A DNA stretch of 64,000 bases, from contig NC_134280.1 of NCBI RefSeq assembly GCF_949628215.1, positions 11,481,795 through 11,545,794 of the forward strand, written 5' to 3'. A program made the translations under genes and the position numbers. A model generated the notes under the pieces. The model had not been told where the DNA came from. It did not search any database and saw only the letters and a program-made list of their open reading frames with translations. Within the stretch, counting starts at the first letter, position 1, and every line of letters starts with the position of its first letter. Origin of the DNA: Phalacrocorax aristotelis (taxonomy: Eukaryota > Chordata > Aves > Suliformes > Phalacrocoracidae). This document shows, in pieces, positions 1-13,600 of the stretch.

Positions 1-2119
1 AACTAGCTTATTTGCCTTTTAGGTGAAGAACCTAGTGTTAAGGCCAAACTTAGATGCTTGTTAAAAGACAGCTTTGATCCCTGCTTTGTTTTTGCCCAAA
101 CAGAACCAGCTCTCTGAATTTCATACATGCCTTCATCTAGGTAAGAGAAGATGCATTTGGAAAGGGTTTGCGTTGTTTGACGGAAACTGAGTGAAAGGTG
201 AATTAAGGATAATATTGCAATAACTTTGTTTCTTTTACTTCTGCTTGCAGAAAAGCATTGCATACGCTCTGTCCTTCTGGACCTTAGCAAACAGTGAAGG
301 CTTCTTCCCCCTTAGCTTTTTAAGGGGAAATAATCTAGTTAATGGCTCTTTCCGTGTGGTTAATAGAGTCCACATGACAAATGCACACTTGTGAAGCATG
401 CATTTTTCCAGTTACAGTGCAGACTTAACTTCTGTAACTCAACCCACTTTGCCTCGGTGAGCTTCCTTCAATTATCCAGTAAACATCAAAAATTGGTGGA
501 AGGCCTTAAGAATAATAGCAGGTAGGTAGGCCATTTTAAGTTAATCTTGACAAAACGCTTGTGTATGAAAGAGTTAACCCATGTGGGTCATCTCATTTGC
601 TGATGGAGCTGTCACTTCTGTCCCAGACAAGTTTGCCGGGTGGATTATCGCTGTTTGTGCTATCCCTGACCTTCCCCATTGCTAGCAGGACCTTGACTTG
701 TCAGTACATTTTAGTTGCTACTGTTGTCTGCTCCTGAAACAGCTAGGCTAAGGGAGCCAGCTGAAATGGAAAGAGAAAGTATTTTTATGGAGTCTATTTT
801 TATTTTTTTAAAATGTATTATTTCAGTATCTGGCATGTTAGCTGGAGCAGAGTTAACCTAGCAGCTGTGTGCAGGGACTACCTTGGCAAGCGCAGAGCAG
901 AGCTTGGAGCTCAGGTCCTGGCTGAGGAGCATGCCTCGTGCAGGTGAGCCAGAGGAAAGTGGCAGCTGTAGCCAAACGCAGGGCAGAGCCAGCAGAGCAA
1001 GGCTGAGGTCCCAGAGCGGCAGGCTGGGCTGTGAGCACTGCATGCTAGGAAAGACCTTATTTTCCTGTATTTTTCCTTATTTTTCTCCCGACAACTGAAA
1101 GTCTCTTGTGTGTATTGGTTGAAGAAATGAGAAACACTTCCTAATGTGCTGTGAAGGATTATAGGGAAGTAAGTTGTCTTAATTCCCCACGCTTGCCATG
1201 CAATGGCACGGCAGGGCTTTAATTCATGTTTCCTTGTGTCCTCCTGTTCTGTGCACCACTGGTGCCTCTGTCTTGCATTTGCTGTTAGAGCTCTGTGGGG
1301 AGGCACGATCTGTGTAAGAAAATCCTCGTACAGGGCTGCCGTAGAAATAATGCAAACGAAGCAAGCGGAGTGAGAGCTAGTAGAATGGGAGCGCAGGCTT
1401 CAGTGCCAAATCCAAGGCCAGCACACGTGTGTATCGCCAGGAAAAGCAGCCACATTTGTAAGCAGTCACTTTGCTGCTGCTGCAGAGTTAACTGCTCTAA
1501 GGCCTGCAGCCTGAGCACACCTGCCTGGCAGGTTCCCCAGCAGAGCTGGGGTTTCTCAGGGCAGGGGTCCCTCGCAAAGGACGCGCACTCTTCATCCAGC
1601 GCCTGCAGAGGCACAGACACACAGTGCCAAGACTCCTTGGCACTGCAGCAGAGTAACTCGTGTGAGCTGCTTCCCTCTAGCGGGTGGCCGCCGGGGAGGG
1701 CAGGATGCTCGCTGCGGTGGTGGTAGCCAGAGAAAGGTCTCGCTTCAAGAGGCAGAGGCTTCAGGGAGGTTTTGCGTGCATCCCCCTGCTGCGGTGAGTA
1801 CCTCCTCCTGCCTTGGCCGGTCTGGAGAGCCTCCAGTCCCTGCGTAAGCAAAGGGTTGTGATTCCTTGGCTGCTGCTTTCTGATGCTTCTTGGTATGATA
1901 CAGTCCTATGAAAAGGATTTTGCAATGGTGACTTCTGTAAGATCAAATACAGAGGAGAAACTTTGGGGTTTTTCCTGCCTTTTAGTTGCTTTTGAATGGC
2001 TTACATAGACTGGCCTTGCCAATGCTGTATTTTCTCTCAAAAAAATCTTTTTGCTTTGACTGGTTGTAGAAGGTATCTAAACAAAATAAAACCAAATTGG
2101 AAAGGATCTTAGGCAGATT

Positions 2120-2480
2120 TGGAGGAAACCAACTCCAGACAGTGAAGGGACAGGGTATTTGGAGGTAAGGGGAGATGGCACTGTGCTGGGAGAGGCAAGG
2201 GGGGGGTTAAGCTGTGTGCGTGTGAGGGAAGATACAGGCTTGAGGAGAGACGCACAAGAGGGTGAGGGGGTTCAGAGGAGAGAAGAGAAGGCGAACAGGC
2301 AGGAGGGAGAGCAGAGGTGGGATGGGTGGAGGAACTGGAGAGGAGAACAGCTGGAAAGCTGCTGTACCTGTGAGCTGTGCTGAGCAGGAGAAGGGGAAAG
2401 CAGCACTGCATTGCCCTTGTTCTGGAGGGGTAAAAAAAGTCAGGGAGGTGGAAACAGGAGATAGGGAGTTGTGTCAAAGA
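2120..2480 (+). repeat. Purine-rich (G/A) region
   Basis: The + strand is strongly enriched in GGAG, GAGA and GGGG words over roughly 350 bases, while the minus strand reads as an S/P/L-rich low-complexity open frame. I read this as compositionally biased non-coding DNA. The homopurine bias may favour triplex-type structure. Boundaries are approximate. Confidence 0.6.
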
Positions 2481-4374
2481 CACAACTATGTAACACTGTT
2501 GATAGTATAATGATAGTATCTAGGTCTGAAGGAAACTCGTGGTGGTGACCGAGGTCTTAAAGCTGAGTTCAACGCTGATAATGGGGTGACGTTTCTCTTG
2601 AGCTCAGAAAGAGAGACTTAATTTTGTCTAATATTTTTTTATCTATTTTTAATATGATTGCTTTGAATTTTCTGAATAAATAAAATAGGAGAAGAAGCTT
2701 CAGTCTTCAAAAATCCAGCGTAAACTTTGCGGACACCCTGATCCTACAAACACCAGCATGATCAGCTATGTGATCTGGGGGCCTGCTGGCTGATGCAGCT
2801 CTAAAACGGGCTGCCCCACATACCACAAACATCCCAGGGACTACAATTAATAAATAGCTTCTTCGTCTGTGGAGAACATTTTCTGTTTCATGTAGGTATC
2901 GTGGCATGTGATAACACCTATTACATTCTCTTCAGAAAGTAGCTGTAAGTGCCCACAGAAGATGTAAAGCGACTTTGTGGTGCACCTCCCTAGGATGCTA
3001 AGGAGGAAAAATTTTGTAGTCAAAGGGAAAATGCAACCCCGACCGCCCTCTTGTGGGTCTCCAGCTCGGGCTTGCATGGGTCAGAATAAAACTCTGTGGC
3101 AGGAGGGAGGCAAACACCACCCACTCCCCTCCTGCCGCTCAGAGGTGCAAGGGCCATTGTGATAGACATACCGTAATGGATGCCTAAATACAAAGGGATG
3201 GTTATACTGGAACAGATACCCATGCCGGCTTTAGTGATTAATTCATGTATTGCTGTAGGTTGCTATTAATAATACCATGTATTATACTGTGATTTGCAGT
3301 GTGTGTGCAGGTTCCATAGGTGCCTTTCACACCAGGCAAACCCTGCAATGAGTTGGACTTAAAGCACAGGTTTTTGAGCTAGCAGTATTTTTTTTTTTTA
3401 GTAACTGCTTGGAAGTAGTGCCAGCTGCATGGTCAGGAGCAATGACCTGTAACCATTTGTGTAAGCTGTACTCTTGTATAAGGGATGGCAAAGTTGCCCT
3501 TGCCCAGCACTGCTTTGAATTAGCTTTTTCTGAAGTGTGTGCTCTCTGATCCCAGCTTTGAACGTCTCCGGTGACAAAGAGGCCAAATCTCATGGTAGGT
3601 CCAGGGGCTAAAAGCACAGACTTTATTTCCAGTCTCTGCTTTATATTCCAAGCAAAGTGTTGGTAGGCTCCGGCCTGCTCGCCTCTGATGGTCCTGCCAG
3701 CCACTGGATGCTCAGAGGGCAGCAGGGCAGAGCCATGGGCTCCTTGTGCTGCAGTGAGATCCCTCCCAGGCTATGTGGCAGAGCCCTACATCCCTCCCAT
3801 CCTGCGTTTGCCAAACTGGAGTGGGCATTGCAATAGTCACAGCGGTGTTCCCAATCTTGTGTGACATTCCCTGCTCTCTTCCATGGATCAGGTCAGCCCC
3901 TGATGCATCACTGCTCGTTTCAAGCCATATCTGGTGTTCCTGGTGGCTTTGAGAGGCTCTTCCTTGAGCCCGACTGCGCTGGGGCTGCATGGAGCTGTGC
4001 CGGGTCTGGCACAGAGCTGCTGCTCTTTGCTTCCGTCAGGTGACTCTCAGCACTGCTCCTCAGCAGTGTGACCTCCTCTTCTTCTAATGGCTCCTAAATC
4101 TTTTCACCTCCATCGCCCATGGTCTCAGTAATGCTCTTACTCCCCGGCTGTTAGTAAAGATGCTAAGCAGCCAACGCGAGATCCCAGCGGGACCCCGCTA
4201 CCCCAAAGGGTTTCTGTCTCCAGTTACAGCCTGAAGCCTTTGGCCAGATTTTAATTTATTTTAAGGAACACTAGGCTGGCTCTCTGCTTTCTTGTTCAGA
4301 GCAAGAGTGGCCCAACCTGAGAGAGGAATACTGCGGTATGGTGGTTTGCTGCATTAATACTATTGCTCTATCAA

Positions 4375-4665
4375 GGAAACTGTAATCTATTAAAATGAGT
4401 ATCAATTTGACAAAACCTGTTTTCCATGAACGTGTTGATTAGCATTAATGTCTTCTAACTCTATATTAGCTATTTTTTTCCCAGGGGTTACTTTCAGACT
4501 GACAGGCCTATAATAATCCAATCTAACTATACACTTTTTATAAAGAGGCAAAATATTAGCCTTCTTCCACCCTTGTGGAATTTCTCCTGAAATTCGAGAC
4601 TTGTTGAAAATCAAGGTCCATGGTTCAGAGATCTCTTACACTGGGACTTGTATAAGCTTGAGAAG
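4375..4665 (-). mobile_element. CR1-like LINE relic, reverse transcriptase fragment
   Basis: Minus-strand translation gives LIFNKSRISGEIPQGWKKAN, then a segment with YYRPVSLKVTPGK. This is the typical order of the early reverse transcriptase domain in CR1/L3-type LINEs (a GE-P--WK-A--P--KK block followed by NYRPVSLTS--GK). The frame is broken: a stop lies within the upstream similarity near 4645, and a frameshift or stop occurs near 4402, after which similarity seems to continue. It is a decayed 5'-truncated copy with no coding potential. Limits are approximate. Confidence 0.85.
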
Positions 4666-7600
4666 AAGCTGTATGGATCTGCAGATACGGGTATTAATTC
4701 AAGACACTGATGGCTAGCGCTGCACCCTGGGTGTGACTCAGGAGAAATTATCTCCTCATGATGGAGCTAATGCACAGCTGTAGTTGATGAAGAGTGCCCA
4801 CAGAGTAGGATTCAGTTTTGGCATCCTCCTAAATAAAGTGAAAACTATACCCTTATGTAGATTAACATGTTATTAAATTATAATTCTATGCTGTTGCTGA
4901 AGTTTGATCAAACTCTCTGACATCCCAGAGCTGAAATACTGAATTAACCTTTGAACAATGCAAAGTGTCAGGAATATACGGTGGTGAAGTGGGTTCATTT
5001 GTGGACCAGGAGACGCCATTTGGTCTGGGAAGCTGAACTATTAGAGGAGATGAGGAATCCTCCCTTCAAAATCTAAAATCCTTCTCGGTGTTAAATCTTC
5101 CCTAAGTACATCTTGCTTCCTTACAGATAATTGATCTTCCCTAACCTCTAACTTCTCTTTATGATTGGTTTTACCATTCTTCCCCTCTCCTTAATGCTTT
5201 GCCTGTTTCTGTTTCTCCTCTAAGCAAGGCCAGGGTTTTGAACATGTGTTGCCTTTTCCAATTTCAGGGCATTTACTTGAAATATTCAGAAATAATTGCT
5301 GGTGATCATTCACTTTCTATTCAAACTCCTTCTCCCTGCCGATGTAGTTACTGCTATTTTTAGCTTTAAAATGCTAAATACATAGTGCTTAGCTGGGTCT
5401 TTTTCTGTTTCCTTCCAAGAAATATAATGATTGCGATTACAAAGCAATTTAGTGGTTGCTCAGTTTCTTGTTACTTTTAAATGTGAAAACATTTCCTTTT
5501 TCTCTCTCACATTGACATCCACTATGGAGCTTCCTGTGCTGGAGTTAAATGAAGGAGATGGTAAGCCAGGGAGCAGAGCCATATTGCCAGCAAACATGTG
5601 AGCGGCAGGACAGATGCCTTGGTGGTGGTCCTCAGCAGATGGTCCTGGAGAATTTTTGACTTGATTCAGAAGTTTCTCCTTCCTCCCTATACCCCATTAC
5701 CAAGCGGGATGGCTTTTGCACTATGGTACTGGAGATCCCTGGCAAACACAGAGGGATCAGGCACCTGGGTCTAATGGCGATGCTTCCGGATGGTCACAGG
5801 GCAGCAGGTTCCTGGTTTGGGGGTGTTGGCAGGGTTTGTTTGGTCTCACAGGAGCAGAGGGAGGTAAGCTGCAGTAGGAGCCCAGCTTCGGGAGCTCATA
5901 ACCTCTTCATTGCAAGATCCCACCCTGAGTAGGCAGATAAGGATATAGAGGAGAAATTAGCTGTTAACAGGAGCAGGGTTGGATATAATCATGGGGAAAG
6001 AAACCACAGAGCTCTGCAAGTCCAGCTGGAGGTTTGGGTAAGGTCAGGTTTGGCAAACGCAGGCTCAGCTGGTGGAAAAGTTAATTTATAAATTTGGCTT
6101 CCGGGACTGACATTCACATAAACCTGCCATGGTTAGGAGATGGCACTGCCCGGGAGCTGAATTTGGGGTTACTTTTTCCATCTGAGGAGCAACATGTGGG
6201 ATGCAAGAGCCCTGGCCCTGAGTGATAAAGCTGGGAGTTGGCACCTCAGGTTAGAGTGGCCTGTGTGGTGTGAGAAGGCACGTTTTGGTGTCCTGGGCAG
6301 ACTGAGCTGCCTGAGTCGGTAGACACAGTTGTTGGTTTGAAAGTGTCTTTGCAGAGGCTGCCTCTTCCCTTCCTCTCTTGCTGCCTGCCCTTCTGCCTTC
6401 CATTGGTGTTAATGCTTTGGCGCGCGAATCTTTTCATTGGGTGTCGGTAACACCGCTGTGCCAGGTCTGAGCCTGCAAATGTGTTTTAACAGTTGATTTT
6501 GTGTGTTACCTGCTCTGGGGCACTGCCGTGCAGGCAACTGGCCTGTTTCCTTCGTTGCTTTTGTTTTGAACACCCTGGCTCAATGGCCACTTGTTTTCAT
6601 CCTCTCTTCGTGCTAGTTCAAACCCTTTCAAGTCGTTTAGTCTGCCTGAGCCTGGTGCTCAGAAAATCAGGGTGACTTCTACTGATACAGTGGCCATCCG
6701 CAGTACACAGCCTCCCCGCCCGCTGGAAGACTGTGCCACAAAACCTTCCTTTCTCACTTTACAATGCGATTGAATCCCTGATTTCTTTCTGTTCTTCCTA
6801 TCAATTGATTAAGGATGGGAAGGGTTTCAAGAACTGTTGCTGAGATATCTGCTGCTTCATGTTGAGCAGAGTTCTCTAAAGTCCTCACCAACGTGCCAGC
6901 CTCCTGGGAGGTACATTGGCACGGATGGTGCTGCTTCTTTACAGGTGGCTCCGTAACCAGCTGTCCCTGGAAATTTAAGCTTAATTACATTTTATGTATT
7001 GGCTCTAGAGAGGCAGGAACTGTGTCCCTTGAAGGATGTACTTGTGTTATCCTGAAAACAGTGGGGTTTTGCAGTGATTGAAGAGCTCCCTGGGCAGCAT
7101 GGATTGCCTTTCAGGTTAGCTTGAACAGCCATGTTCAGCAGTGCTTCTTGCACCTTTTGTCTTTCTGCTCTTTCCTTTTCTGTCTCCAGCGAAGAATGCT
7201 TTGTCCTTTTGTCTCATGTTTAAAACCTGCAGAGACTCCTGCTTAGCTTTGGTATGAACCATGTCCCCTTTCTTTTTTCCCATCTTCCTTACAGAGTGAG
7301 CGGCAAGTCCCCTCCAGCTTAGTTGTCCAAGAGTTCTCCAACTGCTGTGTCAACCTTTGCCTTCCAAACCACTGACTTCTTTGTAGCACAGCGACCAGCG
7401 TTTGCTTCTTAGGAACATCTCCTGCTGCAGGTCGGAGATGTGGCATGCTGCAGCAGGCAAGGGTTGTGTTTCCCTGACTGGCCACAAGTGTGTCATATTC
7501 TGTTTATGTCTCAGCAGCTGTCCCTGAACAAGAGCATTTCTGGAGCCAATGAATGTAAAAGTACCCTCCTGCGTGGCTGTATGGGAATTCTAAAACCAGT

Positions 7601-10600
7601 TATTAGATTGCCATAATCTGGGGAAGAAAGGAAAAATAAAGCACCAACCGTGAAATTGCCTCCTCTCGCTGACTGATCTTACCGTTGCCGCTAGTCCCTT
7701 GGGTCAACATACACCGAAGATGTTCTTTCACCTCCAAGTATTTGAAGAGGCTAACATTTGGAAGGACAAGCTGCCCTGCCAAGTGTAAAGGTGTAGTCTG
7801 ACTCACACATTGCAGAAGACAGGATCTGGAGTTATTTCTGTGTAGCATCTCTGGGTGCTGGGTGTGACAGGGAGTCAGTCACATCCCAAGGTAAGTGTTT
7901 AAGGCAGGTTGAAGGAATTGCTCCCTGGAGATCCCTTTCTGTCTGGCAACAACTGCACAGGGAGTTGCAGAGAGATAATTAGATTTCAGATGTAGTCTAC
8001 CCTAAATAAGGAATAAAAGCTGTGGTGGTTTGCTGTGGGTTTGCTTTTGAAGATTTTTGGCCTCTTTTTGTCTGTAAAAATTAGAAACTGGGAATTTTAT
8101 GGAGCCTTCTTGGATTTGGTCCAGAAATACCAGCTTTGCAGTTCTCTAGGAAAGGGAACCTCTGTCTTATAGATGTTTCTTTCTCTCTCCCTAAAAAATT
8201 TTTTAAAAAAATATATTTACAGGACAGTACCTGTGGCACCTGGGTTTATGTGCTTGAAGTACAGGGCGCTAATCTCGGAGGAACCACATGCCGGCTGGAG
8301 AGCTGGGTGCTGTTGCTCTATAGGTGTTTTGGCTAGCAGGATGGCTGCAGGCTGGCAGAGAAGGGTTAACTGGCGGTATCTAGACTCGGTGTGCGCAGAG
8401 CAGCCACTAATCTGCAGATGAATATGTTCCAACAGGAAAAATAAATCTTGTCTGTACCTGTGCTTGTTTGCTCCCGCTGGAGCCAAACTGCAGTGCTGCC
8501 TGTCAGCCTGGCCCGGGGCCGGCTCGCAGGCTCCTGGCACCAGCAGTGCCGGCCACGTTTCTTGCCTGCATCCAAGTCAACGTCGCTACTTGGATCAGAG
8601 GATCTTGTGCAAGAAGAGTGCGGCGGGGGGGCTTGGGGTGGGGTGGGGTGTCAGTGCGTACGTGTGAAGGCACCAGGATAAAGCGACAGCCCATATGTGC
8701 TTTTGCAATGTGATGTCTCTAAGCTCGTGCACTCGTTGGTGCTCGCTTACCTGCCCCACCGCGTCTGCAGCGCTGCTTGGTGCTCTCCAGCTGTTCTTGC
8801 AAACGCGTAATTCTCAGCCATATTGCCGTTTGTTTGTCTCCCGGGTGTTTGCAAGCATATTTGTGAATTTTCTGAAACTTCTTACTGATGCCACCATCAC
8901 ACACCTGTGCCGCTCCCATGGTGGGTGAGCCCCGGCACAGCCTTGGCGATGATGCACACAGCGCAGCGAGGGAGCATGCGGAGCAAACCCGTGCTGCGTG
9001 CCTTGTTCAAACAAGTGCCTTTTGATCCAGCAGGCTTCAGTGGAGAAATCCAAAACTAGACTAAACAAAGCCAAAAAAAAAAACCAAAAAAAAAAAAGGA
9101 AAGATTTAAGGTGTGCTTTTTCACAAGGTGAATTGCTGTTTCTGGGTTTTTTCTGCTTTGGCTTTCTTAGCTCGCCCTTAGGTTTTCTCTGAAAATCAGA
9201 TCAATTGCCATGAATTTTGGGAATTGAGATAAATCTGGAGACTTTTGCCTGCCGTGCAGCAAGTTGCTGTTATGGGATAAGCATTTGCAAATGGCAACTG
9301 TTCTCTCGCAATTGGTGTGGTGGGGAATGCAGGGGAGGAGAAGCCACCTCTGCCACTTGCCAGCACTCACAGAGAAGTGATGCTTGCTAGACAGACTGGT
9401 TTGTGAAAGAAATGTAAAATGGGAACAACAGTCGTGTCCCCCCCCAAGTCGTAGAAAAGTAATCTCAAACCCAAGAAAAGCCATGTAATACACGCTCGCT
9501 GTTGGCCTTGCCTTGCAAGCTGATATATTGTCTTTGCTATAACCATGAAAACAAAATCCTTCAGCTCAAGTTTTTCCTACTGGACAGTGTCTGTGAAAGA
9601 AACCATTTCCATTTCTGGGCCCGGAGAATTCAAATGAAAGAAATAACTGCTTATGGCTAGCCTGTCAGAGGAGAGGCAGATCTTGGCCATCATGCTCCCA
9701 CCCCCACCCAAACTTCCTCAATGTTTGGAACAGATTGATTTGAGCTTTTCTGTCATACATGGCTTCAGATACAAAGCTTTGTTCCAGCAGCTCTGAGAGG
9801 CTTTTTGGATCTCCTGCTTGGCTGGGGATCATCTCTGACAGGAACTTCAGGAGCAGAGCCTGGACTTGTACCTTCTGTTTAGAAAAAACAAAACACGCCA
9901 GGGTAGAGAGTGTGCAGTCAAGGTGCTGCTATCTCCTGCATCCCTCTTCTGTGCTTACTTCTTCCAGCCTAGTGGGAAATGCTTCTTCCCCTCCTCCTCT
10001 TGCATAATGTCAGCTACAGTCAAGCCCTCATTTTCTTTGTTTTTTTTTTCCACTTCAATTATTTGATAACTTATCTCCTTGTTCCTTGTGATGCGCTCTT
10101 TGCCTCCTCCTTACTATTTCTGCCATTTTAGAGAGCTGATAAAGGAGCTAAGCTGCGAGTGAGTCCCTGCCATCCTGGCCATGGCACTGGTGGTATGAAT
10201 GCGGCCATAAACCCTGAGATTTAGAAGGAGCTCATCTAGCGACAGCCACACACTTGTGGATCTGCTCGATCCGAATAATCTGTGATGTGTCGCTAGGTTG
10301 GGCTGCCAAGATGCAGGTGAGGGGCAGATGAATCAGAAATTGCTGCAGAAAGATGGGGATGTGCTAGTTAGCCACCTCCATCCTCCACTTCAGTTGTCCA
10401 CAGCACAAAGCAGGAAAAGGAGAGAGATAGATTCAGTTGCCAGCAGTTCACTTAATGAAATGCTGGAGGGACTGTGGCAAAGGCTGTTCCCGGTTTCTGG
10501 GAGTCTCTGCTCAGGGGCAAGGCAGATGGGTATGAGCGGTACTGATCAGGACTGTGCTGCTCATGGAGCTGCACAACCATGTTGCTGCCATGTGCACCCA

Positions 10601-13600
10601 GGGCTGCATCTGCTCTGGCCATCCTCTGAATGGGACACCAGAAGCCTCCACAGTCTTTTGACCATGTCTGAGTAATTTATGATTGCAAGTTGGTGCCAAT
10701 ATGAGATGCACTGGGACTTGTTAGTGTCCTTAAACACTATTTTAAGAGGGGCTCAGACTTGTGTACTGCTGCACCGTGAACAAAATTGACTTTTTCTAAG
10801 TTTTCCATCCCTTGGGGAGAGTCTTTCTCCCCAAGTAAGGGTAAGGACTGTCCCCAAAGGCTGGGGTGGCTGCTCTTTGGGCACCTTTCCACGGGGAATG
10901 CACTGGGGCATCCCTTCATGCTTGGGAGGTGCAAACCTGCCTGTCCTGCCAGGCAGCTGCAGAAGTTACTGGAGGAGGAAGGGGAAATGGAGTGACAAAC
11001 CGCCTGGTACCGTGGCCACCACAACCTCCCCGCTTTAACAAATAAGCCAAAGGCAAGTTCCCTCTTTGTACCATGGTCCCCTAAACTTGCATTTCGTGCC
11101 AGTTTAGTGCCTGGTGCCTGATGGAATCTAGAGGGAAAAACTTGCCGCAGGATGCTACTTTAGGTTGTGCAATGAAGCGTGACTAGCTTGCAACTAATGA
11201 GATGGCAGGTAAGGCTCTTTTGGGCTGAGGTCACCTGTATTTTGTTCTCTGTGTGGATTTCCCTGCCTTGCTGCAGATGGCAGCTACTCACAACCTCTTC
11301 CTCCCAGCACCCTCCAGCAGTTTAACCAGTGCTCTCCAGTAGCAGATACAGTAATGCCCAGGGTAGGTGTGCGACCGATCGGAAAACACGCCGGCTGCCA
11401 CGGGAGCCTCCTTTCCTGTGAGCATGGTCCAGTGCAGCCCACTGCCCCGCTGCTTGCCGTGGCTTTCCTGAGGTGCTGGGGGTGGGGACTGTCACCATCC
11501 CTGCTGGGGAGAACGCTGGGCCTGGCTGGGCCTGGAGGGCAGCTGCTTGATGGAGCAAAAAGGTGCCTGCTTGCTGCCCCCCTGCTCCTGCAGGTACAGC
11601 TCCTGGCTGCAGCCTCCTCTTCATGCTCACCTTCAGAAATCCTTTACTGCATACCACAAAGGGGTGCTGCAGCCGGTGTACCCCGTGTCCCTGGTGCCAT
11701 GTTTGCTGTACCTCGGCTATTTGTATTTGTTGGTAATTGCAAAACCAAGGAATCTTATAAGGGGTCTAGAATAAAACAAGTTAGTGTGCTTAGTGCTGCA
11801 ACAGTGGGCTGTATCTTATCCTCCCTTTCCCAGTTTGGAAAAGGTCCCTAGGGAATAAACCTGGGTCACTGGTAGTTTCTGGTGTGCCGTGATGTGGCCT
11901 GAAATATTCTTGTGGGAGGAAGCAGTTTAAAGAGTGATTTATGGGCTTTAAGGTGTTGGGGGGAAGGCTGGGGACAGGCAGGACCTGTGCCCATCTGCAC
12001 AAAGGAGTGCTCGTCTGCGTGGAGGCTACAGGGAAGTGGTGCATTGTAGGGGACCAGTTCCCATCTGGTAGGAGCGCTGGTGAGCTGTGGGTGGGGGGAC
12101 GGCACGACACAGGGGGATGCAGGACCTGGGCACAGCACAGTCACAGTGTACGGGCGATAACAGCCACTGTGGTGTTTTGAAGCCGGCTCTAGGGGTACCA
12201 CTCCTCAAACAGGGCTTGTGAGCACGTTTCTAAGGCTAGGCTGCTGCGTCAGTGGCTCTGGGACCAAATGGGGGCATATTGTGTTGTTTGAGTATTTTGC
12301 AAACAATTAAACTGCAATTTGTGCCAGCATGGCTGCTCTTACTCACAACGTGATGACAATTAAATGAAGTGCAATGTTTAATGACCAGTATCTCATTTTC
12401 TAGAGGCTGATTGAGATTTCTTTTTCACACTCTGATGCAATTTTCTTTAAGCTTAAGATCTACTAAGAAGAAAAGAGAACAGTTCATCTAAGAGGAATCA
12501 CAAAAACTTGCTATTTCGTTTAGGTGTGTGCTCTGTGTTGCTGCTGTTTTGCTGCTACAGGCGTTACTACAGGTCTGCAAAAACTTCCACTGTGCAAAGA
12601 AGGTGTTGGTTTGGTTTTTTTTCTGAACACCGAAGCCATGACCCTTGCTAGAAACTATGCAGACTCAGAGGGACAGCCTGACCGTGCAAGGTGGTGCTTT
12701 TACTAGCAGCTGCTGATCAGGGTCAGGCACGTCACAGGGGAGGATCACAGCAGCTCCCTGCCTTCCCTCTCTCCTTCCCAGATTCCCTAGCTGCAGTGGG
12801 TGATTTAAGGTTAACGTTCCTTCATTTGTGAATTTAGTTGTAGCTATAAAAAATAGGCATCTTACAGGGAATGGTAAGAGGATGTGCCAATTCAGCAACA
12901 AGAGATCGAGAACATAACATTCCTGTTGGTGGTTGTGTCTTTACATATTGTAACAGACTTGAGGATAGGCAGACACCTTTTTCTTCTGACAGTTGTGTCC
13001 AGCACAAGCAGGTCTTCAGTTCCAGCAGGACCGCTTAGGTGGTACCACAATGCCAATTCATTAGGAATGATTTGATGTATTAAAAGATTTGATAAGTTGA
13101 GACTATTAACTATTTCCAATAGTAAAAAGCATCCGTGGGTATTTTTTCCTCTGTGTTGTTTTAAAGGGCTGTACGACCCTGAGCCGCTACCTTGTAGGAA
13201 TTTTGGTCTGATGTAACTGTGAGAGACTGGTGTTTGCCATTGGCTTCAGGATACTGCTCCTGCAAGGTCAAGTGAAATTATTGTACCTTTGCCTTTTTCT
13301 AGTTTAGCTTCAAAGGACATGTTCCTATAGCTCCAAATTACTATGAAAATCATCTTTCACTGCACTAAACTTTGAAGCTGCAATGTTAACCATTTTATAT
13401 GCCTATGAATGGCGTTTCTGTGGTGAAGACACAGCAACATCTTCTTTCTGTTTTGACCCAGCCTGTTTGCTATTTTTGCATTTACTATTTTAATGCTGTC
13501 TCACCCTATGCTACACCCTATTCTTCTAGTTCTTTTGTTATTCAGCTAACTCTTGTATTATCAACATAACTTACTTCGATAAAACATTCTGTTTAAGATA

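Noticed and set aside
1285-1851. 188-codon minus-strand frame with a 143-codon frame opposite
   Set aside because: Moderate GC content with overlapping frames on both strands; no motif or exon-like boundary supports a gene.
2109-2483. 124-codon minus-strand frame rich in Ser, Pro and Leu
   Set aside because: It is the mirror of the purine-rich tract; composition alone explains it.
11322-11851. 165-codon + strand frame and overlapping minus-strand frame
   Set aside because: Low-complexity Gly/Leu/Ala/Ser composition and no family similarity recognised.
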